Shown: positions 53,545-64,000 of the stretch, piece by piece
Layout: the number at the start of each line of letters is the position of its first letter
Position numbering within the stretch: the first letter of the stretch is position 1
NCBI GenBank assembly: GCA_018292915.2
Contig: JACVVK020000053.1
Span: 1,152,001 to 1,216,000, forward strand
Direction of reading: 5' to 3'
Length of the DNA: 64,000 bases
Source of the DNA: Batillaria attramentaria
Lineage: Eukaryota > Mollusca > Gastropoda > Batillariidae
Made by a program: the position numbers and the translations under genes
The notes under the pieces: generated by a model
Databases searched by the model: none
Told to the model about the DNA's origin: nothing
Seen by the model: only the letters and a program-made list of their open reading frames with translations

Positions 53545-53675
53545 GTTCTCGTGGTTTACGGCGAGGTAGCTACGCAAACAATCGAACCATCGAGGGGTTA
53601 GTCTTTCGCCGCAGGCGAGGTAGCTACGCAATCGAACCATCGAGGGGTTAGTCTTTCGCCGTAAACCACGAGAAC
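53545..53675. repeat. 20-bp inverted repeat enclosing a tandem duplication
   Basis: GTTCTCGTGGTTTACGGCGA (53545-53564) is the exact reverse complement of 53656-53675. Between them a unit of about 50 bp (GCGAGGTAGCTACGCAA ... CATCGAGGGGTTAGTCTTTC) occurs twice, differing by a 4-bp length change. Confidence 0.92.
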
Positions 53676-54364
53676 AAATCATGTAAGCTCTATATATCAT
53701 TGCCCCCCCCCCCCCCTTTTCTTGACGCTAATCAACAGCATGGCGATTTCTTAATGATCATATATTTTTCCCTAGAAAGAAGCAACGGGAGCACAACACA
53801 AACAACTAAATGAGAGAACAACAGGTCGCCGCCTCAGTCATCAGTTTTACGTCAGCAAACAATTATACGTCACATCCATCGGTAATTATGACGTTTCGCG
53901 GGTTGTTTCAAATTCACGTAGAATATAATTTACACACGTCGTGCGTATCTGCATGGTATTCATCGTTGATGATGGTGTTTGGATTCGCGGATGATATTTT
54001 TTTTTCAAACAGCTGAATAGAATCGTGACGTCTCCATTCACTGATTACAAACACTGATGGTGGCCGCCTGGGGCGGTGTAACTGAAGAACCCCTGATGAA
54101 GACATCCGATTTGACAGCCAGACTCATCATGCGACCTGTCTGGTTGATTATATAGTGGGTCGTAGTCCTAATCTTCTCGTTGATGAGGTGTGTGGATCCT
54201 AATTGTGGCTACACGCGCTAGGAATATATGACTAATGACGGTCTGCTACGACAACTGAATTCATCTTATTCATGGTGACTTTTTCCCTTTCCCTGGTGCT
54301 TGCTATCAGTTAGGCCTAGTATAATGGTTCAGTCGGACTGTTATCAGAAAGTGCAGCGTGCTTT

Positions 54365-54400
54365 ATTATGTTGTTTCCATAGTAATGGAAACAACATAAT
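54365..54400. repeat. Perfect 16-bp palindrome with 4-nt loop
   Basis: ATTATGTTGTTTCCAT, loop AGTA, then ATGGAAACAACATAAT. All 16 pairs match. Function unknown; it could be a hairpin, a protein-binding palindrome or a replication slip. Confidence 0.93.
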
Positions 54401-54590
54401 AGGACGGGCTAAAATTTCCACGTTCATAGGCAAGCATCTGTGGTACAAACGCACGTCACTGCCGATCTCCCGCAGAGACGATTATGCAAGTGTAACTCTG
54501 ACAATGACGTAAGAAAACCTGCGTCATCGATGCTGGCATGTATGCTGTTCCGAACGCGCTTCTCCTCCTCACTGAGTGCCGTCTGTATGG

Positions 54591-54591
<1 letters not shown>

Positions 54592-54633
<42 letters not shown>
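54592..54633. repeat. (TG)n microsatellite
   Basis: About 20 TG dinucleotides. Confidence 0.92.
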
Positions 54634-54636
<3 letters not shown>

Positions 54637-54645
54637 TGTGTCCGG

Positions 54646-55262
54646 GCCCGTTTCTTCGAAGATACTTAACCGAATGGCTTCAAATTTGGGGTATCCAAAT
54701 TTATCAAAATGTTACATTAGACGATTCAAGCGTGTGATGATTGCTTAAGTGATTTGGGAGTTATCGCCCTTTTGAGACAAGTTGGTTGTCTTTCGTGTAC
54801 AGGCGTAATATTTATTTAAATCACTCAATTTTTTGGCAGTAGATAGCTTGAATACGGACTCTGAACAGAGTCACTACTAGAAAATGGTCGCTCTTATAGT
54901 TTTCATGTAAACCGAGCCTGAGTTCACATTGCATGTGAACCCAGTTCAGATGCCTATTTCTCCGAAAATACTGAACCGATCGATTTCAAATTTGGGGTTT
55001 CTAAATGAATCAAGATTGTTGAATAGAAGGCCCGATCCAGGTACGATTGCACACATGATGTGCGAGTTATCGCCCTTTTAAAAAAAAGTGGCTTTCTGGC
55101 GTTTAAAGGCGTAATATTTACCTAAACCACTCCATTTTTGGGACATAGATAGCATGAATACGGACTCTTAACTGAGTGAATTTTGGAGGTTGTCGCTTTT
55201 ATACTTTTGGCGTAAGCCGTACCTGATGAAAGTGCTGGTGAACACACTTTAGATCTCAAAAT
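54646..55262. repeat. Tandem direct duplication, ~306-bp unit
   Basis: Copy 1 (about 54646-54951) and copy 2 (about 54952-55262) share CAAATTTGGGG, GAGTTATCGCCCTTTT, AGGCGTAATATTTA and GAATACGGACTCT in the same order at about 306-bp offset, with considerable divergence. No coding potential is evident. It may be part of a larger satellite-like or transposon family. Confidence 0.85.
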
Positions 55263-55667
55263 CGCTCCTACTATACATAGATAATGAGCCTGGGGTGCCA
55301 TAAAAAATATACAAAAAAATTAGAAAAATTCACTGCAGCCGTTGTCGTCGGTTGACTCGAAAATTTGTACTCGAAGCACATTTCCTTTACACAAGCCACA
55401 CGCCTCACAAACATCGCAGAAAAGGCACACGCGCAGTGACGCAAAACTGTATCAGCGTCAGTTTGCCGACGTCATGTTTGATTGACGTGGGGGTGTGTCG
55501 TCACTTTTCGGAAGTTCTCTATTTGTAGACGGGGAAAGCGGGAGTTTCATTGATGTAGTGAGCTTTGTTTTTCCCACTGACTCTCACTCAATAGCATAGT
55601 AGAGTGAGAGAACACCACATAGGTCTCAATGGAGCACATGCACAAACGCGGCTCGGCGGCAAGTCTG

Positions 55668-55728
55668 CGTGCGTGCGTGCGCGCGCGCGTATGTCTGTGT
55701 GTGTCTGTGTGCGCGCGCGCGCGCGCGC
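55668..55728. repeat. GC-rich alternating purine-pyrimidine tract
   Basis: TGCG, GCGC and TGTG units alternate for about 60 bp, including (GC)8. Such sequence can adopt Z-form DNA. Confidence 0.88.
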
Positions 55729-56011
55729 AGCTGACATAACACATAGTGAAAAAACGTTCGCCGCGCAGACTTGTCTGTTAAACACATTGAGCCGGTATAA
55801 ATTCGATCTTTACACTGCGCAGCAGCAACACTTCAATTTTCATGGGGCTGCTTTCATTGCAAGAATTGTATCCGAGTCAAAGTTGTTACGTCAAATGTAT
55901 TATGCGTCATCCCAATGAGGAAAACGTCATAGATTTCAAAGAAAACAACTTGACGTCTCTCTTCCAAAACCAAGATTGGTCTGACAAGCCCGGTCAGTTG
56001 TTTCCATTCAG

Positions 56012-56035
56012 AGAGAGAGAGAGAGAGAGAGAGTG

Positions 56036-56103
<68 letters not shown>
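56012..56103. repeat. (GA)n then (TG)n microsatellite
   Basis: About 11 GA dinucleotides, TGTAG, then about 31 TG dinucleotides. Confidence 0.93.
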
Positions 56104-56105
<2 letters not shown>

Positions 56106-57689
56106 TCCCGAATACATGGCATTACAAAAGAACGACCGTGACGACAGCAGGTGATTAAATGGAAACAACATATTGGGCTGGTCAGTGGCCATCTTGTTGT
56201 TTATACGGGAATAGGCGCCACAGGACTCAACACTGAACAGGCGTCATATTTCGAGTATCGCCGACTGTTCATACGTCAGCAGAAATAGGAAGATCACGAT
56301 TATTTGTCTCACCTGATCCACGGTAATGATAGACTGTACACTAATCAAGCGGCGGCGACTGGGGTTCGCTGATTATTTATTTAACCCTGCAAGCGCCCCC
56401 TTAACCAGACTCTGTGCACTGATGTAGCTCAACTATTACTTCAATCATCGAAGGCTACTCTTTTTTGGGGGGGGGGGGGGGGGGGGCTTCCCGCCGGACA
56501 AAATTAGGGCAAGGGCATGTTGTAGCTGCATTTCATGAGTTCACACGAGAAACACGGAAACTGACACCATGTTCGCTGTTTGTTCGAACTACTGAAAAAC
56601 ACTCCCGTGTGATATCGTAACTCGTGAACCAACTCAGTGACAACTCGATCTCTGGCCATGTGACTGGGGTACAGGCTACCTATCTGTACGCGTTACTGAA
56701 CGCTAACTGGCTGAACGCGCCTCTGTATGGAAACAGGAGATGGACATGGAGTTCCCGTGGTGACCACTAACTAACTTGCCTCACATTTTGCACACACAGA
56801 GTTCATCAAAGGCAGCTGACGTCACAGGCCCTGCATGTATAATGATATTATCTGAACGTGTCGTTAGCCAGTCATTAGGTCTGTTTTTGTGCGGGTGCAG
56901 CAACTGGACCCAGCAAACAAGCTGCGCTTGAGCCGTCATATCTGGGAACACCAGGGGACATTTCTACATACAATATTCCTCAAAACACTCTTCAAATTTC
57001 CCACAACCTGCACGGCAGGGATTGGATAATTACTCTGGCAAACAGCAAATATTCGTTCATAAAACAGTAGCCCGTGGGGGGGGGGGGGGGGGGGATCTCA
57101 CGAGGATTGATAAAAAGGAGGACGTGGTTGAGGTCTTCAGCTTCCCAGGACTCGCACGGTCAACTCGGCCGCAGTGAAGGTGGGTACAGGGAATCATCAC
57201 TATCATGTAGCCTGCAGACCTTAGGAACAATATTATGAAACACGCCACCGCTGCACTCCGGCATTTTGACACGCAGCCAATGAAAAGTGTTGCTGTTAGC
57301 AGAGTTACAATAATACAGTCTTCACAAAAAGTTAAGGACCAGTCAACATAATGGGTGACAGTTTCAATAAATCAGAAAAAAATAAGCGAATAAGATTTTT
57401 CCCGTAAAATTCGGTAGCATGGTTAAGGGGTAATTAGTGAACATGGCGACCACTGTGTGGATGGCACGTGCGTGTCACACAGCATGCTTGGCGCGTTTGA
57501 AAATCTGCAATTTCGGCAAAACTAGACCGAGTTTCAGTGTTCAGTGAGCGATACCTGAGGCTTTCTGCACGGCAAAAATGAGATGCAGGTCAAAGAATGC
57601 ATCCCTGGTTATGAACTGTGCTCATTTGTTTGCCTACATAAGCCGCCGTTTCAGCGATGTTCAGCACTACACCAGCATGCCACCGCGAG

Positions 57690-58095
57690 AAAAAGTTGAA
57701 TGATGTTTGCAAGTGGTCCTTAAGAGACTTGTCACCAGTGCGAGAGGTCATGGGTTCGAGTCCCACTTGGGGCAAATAATTTGTCCTCCTTGTATATGGC
57801 ACTGTTCATTCGGGCCGATCGTCGGGGGGTTCTCTCCGGGTACTCCGGCTTCCTCCCTCTCTGCTTAGGAAATGTTCAGCCCACCAAATTTGAAAAATAA
57901 ATACAAATCTAAATTCCGAAATGTAAATAGCTGAGCTGACCCTTCGCACCACGTGATTGTAATGTGTTTATGTCCAGTGTGTGAGAGAATGCGTGTGATT
58001 CACGTGAGCGTGCGTGTTGGGTTCAGTTCGCGGCGCTGTGAGCCGATTTATGAAACTGAGAAAAGCGCCTATACATTATTATTATTATTATTATT
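57690..58095 (+). mobile_element. tRNA-derived SINE with ATT tail
   Basis: A B-box GGGTTCGAGTCCC at about 57752 is followed by CGGGGGGTTCTCTCCGGGTA, TCCGGCTTCCTCCCTCTCTG, a GTGAGCCGATTTATGAAACT block and AAAGCGCCTATACATTATTA with about six ATT repeats. The ATT tail resembles that of the LINE at 60509-61163, which may supply the retrotransposition machinery (inference). Confidence 0.75.
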
Positions 58096-58169
58096 GTCTT
58101 AAAACGTTCCTATTGCTCTTTTGATCAAGCCTGAGTAAAAACCTATTTCATGACCATTTGTACTCAGTG

Positions 58170-58350
58170 CGGGGGCCGGGATAGCCGAATGGTAGAGCGT
58201 TGGACTTTCAATGCAGGGGTCGTGAGTCAGTTCGAATCCCGTCTGGGGCCAAATAATTAATGATTTGTGCTGGCCTTTTTCTCGTTGCCCCGTCTTTGAT
58301 GGCACCCATACGTGGTGGAAAATGACGTTAAACTCCCAAGCACCCGCCCA
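58170..58350 (+). mobile_element. tRNA-derived SINE, family C
   Basis: It reads GGGCCGGGATAGCCGAATGG then TAGAGCG (A box) and AGTTCGAATCCC (B box), with GGGGCC closing the tRNA-like part. The body ends GACGTTAAACTCCCAAGCAC. The head is tRNA-like but carries extra bases in the T arm (GAGTCAGTTCGAATCC), so it is not a functional tRNA. Confidence 0.78.
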
Positions 58351-59228
58351 CCCTGTACTCAGTGCTTCTTTGTAACATGTGTAGCTCTTGATCCTTCAAC
58401 ATAATACGATCAGGTTTTGCGATCTTTCGTGCACAAAGTCAGTCAGTATAGTGTGTGTGATCCTTTCAACTGATACCGGCTCAACTCACCCACTGCCATT
58501 CATTAAGTAAAAGTGTACCGCAGCTCAGTGAGGTGTTTTGGCTGCAAAAAGGAAATAAACCATCCAATCAAGTTTCAGTTCGGAATTAACTAATACGTTT
58601 CTCGTCATTGTATCTTCATGTGTTGTGTCAGTTTAGTCACCGCTGTTGTGAAATAAATCGTCAGTTTTGACGTCAACTTTACTGTGTTCGTTGTTGTTAA
58701 CAGTATCAGTGACTGAAGCAGAATCGGACACTGAAACACCGTAACACACACACACACACACTGAGCCCGGCCCCTCACTGAGTGTGTGACGGTCACGGTG
58801 TACTATGGTGTCAGTGACGGTGTTTGCCAGTGCCGGTTCAGCCTGGCCTGGTTCGCGCCGGTGCAGTGTCGGCTTTCTCTAAATCTGTTTGCAGGGGACC
58901 TGAAAAAGATAAACATGTCTTCAGTTGTAGATGTCACGGTGTCTACTCGGTGAATCAGTCGACCCCGGCCGGAGCGACTGAAGCGCCGACTGACTCAACA
59001 TCAGTCAGACTAAAGTAAAGTTTTGAAATATAAGCTTATATGCATATTGTTTTTGTTTTGTTTTGTTTTGTTTTTGTTTTCATTGACAATTTAGTGTGAG
59101 AAATATTGTCCAAGAATCACATGAGTTTCAACCCGAACTGCGACTGAAACACGACGGTCACCACAGATTCGTTTCAAGCCTTTTCAACGGTTTGCTCAGC
59201 TCGCGGTAATCTAACGCATTGGATCAAA

Positions 59229-60391
59229 ATGGCGCTTACTTTAACTGAAGATGTTATCCGGAGTCGAGTAAATTTGACACACGACAACTTGGGTAAGTAA
59301 TGCATGAAAAGGTCGAAATTATTGCAGAGAGAATATAAAATCCCTCTAGTCGATTCGCATGTGTTTGATCGTGCAGATTATGGTGTTACGGAAATATTGC
59401 AGGCGAAACTTTGGCGTCTTGGCTTGCTGGTAACTATGCATGCCAAAACTTGTTGGAACACAACCACGCTATTCCTTTGGCAATGTGTATACAGAACTCT
59501 GCACTCGTATGCTACGTTGTATACACATTTTGCATACAATGCGTTATTGTTATGTTATAAAGGTGCGATTTACCCCATAATTAGCGATGTTTGTTATGCT
59601 TCGCGTCAAATCAAATTTGGCGTCCATGGAAACGGGAGTCGATCACTTGATGCTGCAACTCAGCTTGGGATGCGTGATGCTGCTGTGGTGTTTTTCAGAT
59701 CAAAATGAAGTACACTGTACTGACAATCAAAAAGACAAAGAAATTAAACTTAAATTTCCGTCTTGGACAAATTGCACTCACAAGTGATGACTGCAAGAGT
59801 GGCCAAAGACTAAAACTGGTTTATACACACACTAGAGCTTGGATAGAATATTAGAACTGCTTTGATTATTGTGTCATGCAACATTTGTACAGTGGTAAGT
59901 GCGGTTAACTTCTTGTTGACTGTAATGTGAGTATGTTTAACATGCGTATGAGTCTCACAATTGCTTTTTGTAACTTCTGTAGCCATTTCAGACCATGGAA
60001 CGGCTCCAAGGATGGTTGCATTGTAATAAATCATGAGATATCAGTAGAGATTGGTGTCAATAGATAATGGGATATTTGTTGACATTAAGCCCGAGTATTC
60101 CCCCAGTTGCCTTGTTTCCTTCCAGTTTATGGCCACTGTAGCCATACAGTTCTCATTCAGGAGACTGTGGATAAGCACCAGACAAACATACGACGCATAA
60201 TAAATTGTGTTCCATTGTCAGCTATCGGTGCTTGGAGTAGACCTCAAGTTTTCCTACACTTTGCATTGCTGAAATTCTTCCTGGTTGCTGGAGTCATAAT
60301 GCCTTCAGTTATTAGATTCTGTTTTACCATGGAACATGAATAAATCCTTGTACAAAGAGTAAGGATAACAGAGTTAACTTCTGCTGAAAAA

Positions 60392-60454
<63 letters not shown>

Positions 60455-63341
60455 TACACATATAGATCTGTCCATTTCTTTGCAAAGGAATGTTCTTGCA
60501 AGAGGGGCATAGACTACTGCAACTCTTTGTATGCTGGATGTCCGAAATATCTGCTAGACAAGCTACAAAAAGTCCAAAACTCTGCGGCAAGGCTTGTGTT
60601 TAGAGTGAGGAGATCCGAGCATGTCACACCCCTCCTCAGAGAACTGCACTGGCTTCCTGTCAGAGCAAGAATTCAGTATAAAGTGGCCACTATATGCTAT
60701 AACTGCATCACTGCCTCCTGTCCTTCATATCTTTCCTCTCTGCTGCAGCTGTACACACCCTCCAGACACCTCAGATCCTCTGCTGACACCCGCATCCTAC
60801 GCATTCCACAGGTTAAATCGAAAACACTAGGTCAGCGAGCATTGCTCTACCACGGTCCAGTCATTTGGAACAGCCTGCCTGCCCATGTTCGCCATGCAGA
60901 GTCAACGCACTCTTTTAAAGTCGCTTTAAAGTCTTATCTCTTCCAGCAATATTATACAGACTAACCTCTTTATCATCACTGCTGATGGCTGTGTGTATGT
61001 AACGTGTATGTGATGTGTATATCATGTGTAACTGTATGTAATGTGACATATTTCATATGTGTGTACTGTATCTCCAGCCTACTATTGTGAGGCGCCCAGA
61101 GCTCCAGCAGGAGGTTGGGCGCCAGACAAATCCTCATTATTATTATTATTATTATTATTATATCAAGAGACATTTCTGTTACACAATAATTTTATACCAT
61201 GCGATCAATTGGCAATAAAAATTAAAAGTATACACTGTATCTGTATCATTCTGTCTTAATATGGGTGTGTCTATTACTATGTGTCAGAGGATGTCAAGTC
61301 TCTGTCATTACCTGGGACATACCATGAGAAGATTGTGTCTCTGGGCAGTGCACTGCGCAAGTTTTCACGGCTCAAATCCCTGGATTTGTCCAGAAATGCT
61401 CTGGAATCACTTGAGGTTTGTACATGACTAGAATTAAGTGATTGTGATGTACAATTTTAGACCCCAAACACCACACTGCACTCGTGGTGATGTACACAAT
61501 AATTAACTCAGCAGGGTAGAACAAAGACTAGTAAAAGTGCTAGATTTGCTCAAAGCCTATAGAGGTGCGCCCGGTGTACAACAATGTTGTAGAAAATCGC
61601 GTTTTACATATTTGTGGAAAATGTTTTCATGTGTGAAATTTTAGTTAACTTAAAAACTTTGTCATAATTTCTAAGGCCTGTATCGGACACAGTGTAGGCA
61701 AATTTTTTCAGGGCCTGACTGCACAGTTTACTTCCTGGCAAGAAAAGCAGCAAGGGTTGATTTGAGTGCGTGCCTATTTTTTTTTTAAACTGTAATTTTG
61801 TATTCTGGAGTATGCTTTGCCCTAACCATGTACATGTATCATCAATATATTGTTTTCCACAGGGCGTTGACTGTCTGACTATGCTGGAAAAATTAAACCT
61901 GTATCCTTGCTAAAGATTTTGTTTGGAAATATTTTTCGTGTAGATGCACCCATTCAGTATGATTTCTACACCGAAAGTTTGGCAGAAGTGATAGATAGTT
62001 CATTAAAAGCTTGTGCTGTCGCCAGATGTTATGTGAGGCAAGGAGTAAGAAAATGATGTAGAGCGGCTATGTTATTATTACATAGATCTCTCCAAGTTGT
62101 ATCTCTGTAGTCACCCTCAGTTTGTTTATTTAGTAATTTCTTTAATTTTAATCTATTTTGGTTATATTCGTGCGTGTAGCAGTTCTTGGATGTTCCTTGA
62201 CTGAGTTGAGTTACTACAACAACATTGCCAGTTTAGAGGAGTTGGGGAGATTGAAAAACACTCCTAACCTGAAAGAGCTGGACCTGCGACTGAACCCTGT
62301 CACTCGATCAGAACCAGACTATCGCCTCTACCTCATCCACATGCTGCCAAGTCTGCAGAAGCTGGGTAAAACTAAGTACCGGTACTTTATAAGAAAATGA
62401 TGGGAGACATGAGTGCAAAGAAAACCCCTCTAAACTCAGTTTCTTTGCAGTGCTGGGGGTGGGATATGTGTGTGTGGGTTGGGGGGTGGGGGTGGGTCTG
62501 TTTCCTCACTGTGAATCCAGCTACCGTCCTATCTTTCTGATTGCTGGAAATTGTTTTGCTGCAAACTGTGCAGACGACCGTAGTGTGAGAGACAGGGAGC
62601 GACAAGCGGCCTTGACCCACTTCAGTTCCAGCCAGGCCACTGAGATGACCTACCATCCACCAAAGAAGGAAGGAACTCAAAAGTCGCCTCATCCACGAGT
62701 TGAGCTCACGTCAAAACTCGGCAAACCATCTGGTAAGAGAAGACAGTGATGGTTGTAAATTTGGGCACTTCCTGTGCTTGCTTCAGGTGTTTTGACTGTG
62801 ATCGATGATGATTGCGATGGTTATGACTATAGATGTGAAATAATTATCTGTGTTCTGAGTTTGAGGGACAATTCGTCGTCTTTGGGCAGTTCTCGATGAG
62901 GATGATGTGGCGGTGTTGGACCTGGTGGCCTTGAAGGATGGAGAACTAAGTCGACCTCGACCCCTAACAGGTTCTGCTGCTCGAGAACCAGCAATGGAAG
63001 AATATTCTCTGGAAAGTGAGTGACCGTTACGTATCCTCTAGTCACTTGAATGAGATGGTTGTGACTTGTGACTTGATAAACTATTGGTTGGGTATACATG
63101 TCCCTTTGTTGTTTGGCAGTTTTCTCTGGGTCTTTCCACTGTCTGAAGAAAAAAAGAAAAAGAGATAGAGATGATGCAAATGGAAATTTCAGCATTAGTG
63201 TGTAGTTTTTCTGCCTATTTCTTCTTGATAATAAAGGTGGTGGTGTGTGTGTGTCTTTTCGTTCCAGTGCTGAAAAGTCTCAGTTCTCAGGATGAACCAT
63301 TGACAACTAATGGCGAACCTACCTTGCCCCCACCTGGAAAG
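59229..63341 (+). CDS. CEP72: CEP72-like leucine-rich-repeat centrosomal protein (3' partial)
   Basis: CEP72 is a centriolar-satellite/centrosome protein that helps recruit the gamma-tubulin complex and CDK5RAP2. Seven exons are in phase: 59229-59292 (ATG), 61288-61415, 61863-61900, 62211-62365, 62574-62732, 62890-63015 and 63268-63341, giving the first 248 residues; the gene continues past the window. Sequence blocks: MALTLTEDVIRSRVNL; SLSLPGTYHEKIVSLG and LKSLDLSRNALESLE (first LRRs); YYNNIASLEELGRL; LKELDLRLNPVTRSEPDYRL with IHMLPSLQKLDDRSVRDRER (LRR cap); later an acidic DEDDVAVLDLVALKDGELSR. All match CEP72 in order. The related LRRC36 shares the LRR part and is the main alternative. Intron 1 carries a LINE fragment. 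Confidence 0.88.
60395..60453. repeat. (TG)n microsatellite
   Basis: About 29 TG dinucleotides just upstream of the LINE fragment in CEP72 intron 1. Confidence 0.93.
60509..61163 (+). mobile_element. 5'-truncated LINE, reverse transcriptase C-terminus and 3' tail
   Basis: The open frame ends at 60964 and encodes IDYCNSLYAGCPKYLLDKLQ, VQNSAARLVFRVRRSEHVTP, LHWLPVRARIQYKVA, PSYLSSLLQLYTPSRHLRS and WNSLPAHVRHAES. This is the C-terminal part of the ORF2 of an L2/CR1-like non-LTR retrotransposon. The 3' end has GGCGCCC (61091-61097) and GGGCGCC (61117-61123) forming a stem, then (ATT)n to about 61163. The intact frame suggests a fairly young copy. It is too short to move on its own and lies sense in CEP72 intron 1. 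Confidence 0.88.
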
Positions 63342-64000
63342 GTAAGTACGCCTGCACTTCTGGCCTAGTCCTTAGTTTCCCATGTGTCTGCACTAAAGAC
63401 ATGCACCAGTTGTACTCTCCTGCACTCACATACAGGACGTTTATAGGTAGAAACTGCTTTGCCTTGTACATGGTGTAGTATCTAATGCATAACCAAAATG
63501 GCTGATGCGTCTGTGGCCTAATTTATCCCAGAAGCCTGCGCCGTGGCTGACACACTCCATCTTCGGTAGGCTGGTTCAAGTTTTCTGTAGGGGTTCTTGT
63601 CCCTTAGCTCAAGACTGTAAGTAGTGTAAAGTCCTACCCTGTGAGTGCAGGGGGATGTGAGAGTTTGGGGATGTCCTACCCTGTGAGTGCAGGGGGATGT
63701 GAGAGTTTGGGGATGTCCTACCCTGTGAGTGCAGGGGATGTGAGAGTTTGGGGAAGTCCTACCCTGTGAGTGCAGGGGGATGTGAGAGTTTGGGGAAGTC
63801 CTACCCTGTGAGTGCAGGGGGATGTGAGAGTTTGGGGAAGTCCTACCCTGTGAGTGCAGGGGGATGTGAGAGTTTGGGGAAGTCCTACCCTGTGAGTGCA
63901 GGGGGATGTGAGAGTTCGGGGATGTCCTACCCTGTGAGTGCAGGGGGATGTGAGAGTTTGGGGATCCCTCCCCTGGACAGACTGCCAACCAAGGCAGACG
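63342..64000 (+). other. CEP72-like intron 7, to the window edge
   Basis: No further exon is recognised before the right edge. It contains the 42-bp minisatellite listed next. The gene's coiled-coil C-terminal half must lie beyond 64000. Confidence 0.6.
63631..63964. repeat. 42-bp minisatellite, 8 copies
   Basis: Unit with GTCCTACCCTGTGAGTGCAG and GATGTGAGAGTTTGGGGA at 42-bp spacing (one copy is 41). It is G-rich on the plus strand. Each unit contains CTGTGAGTG, so cryptic splice-donor-like words recur. The 156-codon minus-strand frame here is a repeat artefact. Confidence 0.94.

Larger units (their letters stand above)
52828..59228. other. Intergenic region between TTC5 and CEP72-like genes
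   Basis: The two genes diverge from this 6.4-kb gap. No coding exon is recognisable. It holds an inverted/tandem repeat (53545-53675), a perfect palindrome (54365-54400), a 306-bp direct duplication (54646-55262), several TG/GC microsatellites, poly(G)/poly(C) runs (53703, 56467, 57076) and two tRNA-headed SINEs. Both promoters should be near the ends; CGGAAG-type or ATGGCG words are present at the starts, but no TATA box is clear. Confidence 0.5.

Noticed and set aside
58172..58252. Functional tRNA gene
   Set aside because: The A and B boxes are good, but extra bases disrupt the T arm and the copy continues into a SINE body. It is better explained as a SINE head.
59304..59708. 134-codon plus-strand frame in CEP72 intron 1
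   Set aside because: No recognisable domain, no splice-site support, and AT-rich codon use unlike the neighbouring exons.

Overview
The window is eukaryotic nuclear DNA from an invertebrate. Intron-rich genes with GT-AG boundaries, many (TG)n/(CA)n microsatellites, long poly(G)/poly(C) runs, tRNA-headed SINEs, a DIRS-type retroelement and a foldback DNA transposon fit a mollusc, most plausibly a marine gastropod. That assignment is inferred from style and gene content, not from a diagnostic marker.

Six protein-coding genes can be rebuilt exon by exon with consistent splice phase. From left to right: the 3' end of a spire actin-nucleator gene (+, 3650-6920); a FAM210 mitochondrial-protein gene (-, 23481-20733); RNMT, the mRNA cap guanine-N7 methyltransferase (+, 26137-31934, complete); SPIDR, the homologous-recombination scaffold (-, 45168-33404, about 20 exons); TTC5/Strap, a TPR plus OB-fold cofactor (-, 52827-46473, complete); and the 5' part of a CEP72-type leucine-rich-repeat centrosomal gene (+, from 59229, running off the right edge). 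FAM210 and RNMT are head to head. spire/FAM210 and RNMT/SPIDR are tail to tail. SPIDR and TTC5 are tandem. There is no operon-like logic. The spire, FAM210 and RNMT cluster recalls human 18p11.2, where SPIRE1, FAM210A and RNMT lie close together.

Mobile DNA fills the rest. At 14184-19821 is a decayed DIRS-like tyrosine-recombinase retroelement on the minus strand. It still has inverted terminal repeats and an internal complementary region that matches both outer edges. At 24013-25967 is a 1,955-bp element with about 522-bp, almost identical terminal inverted repeats and a perfect 9-bp target duplication. It looks Mutator-like and sits inside the shared FAM210/RNMT upstream region. A 5'-truncated LINE lies in CEP72 intron 1, and several tRNA-derived SINE families are dispersed, three copies of one of them.

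Minisatellites are frequent and mostly intronic: 43 bp in spire, 52 bp in RNMT, 48 bp x about 30 in SPIDR, 42 bp in CEP72. The SPIDR array is notable because it stays open in two reading frames and joins two real exons in frame. No RNA gene, CRISPR array or bacterial-type feature was found. Family names rest on remembered protein motifs, not on a database search.
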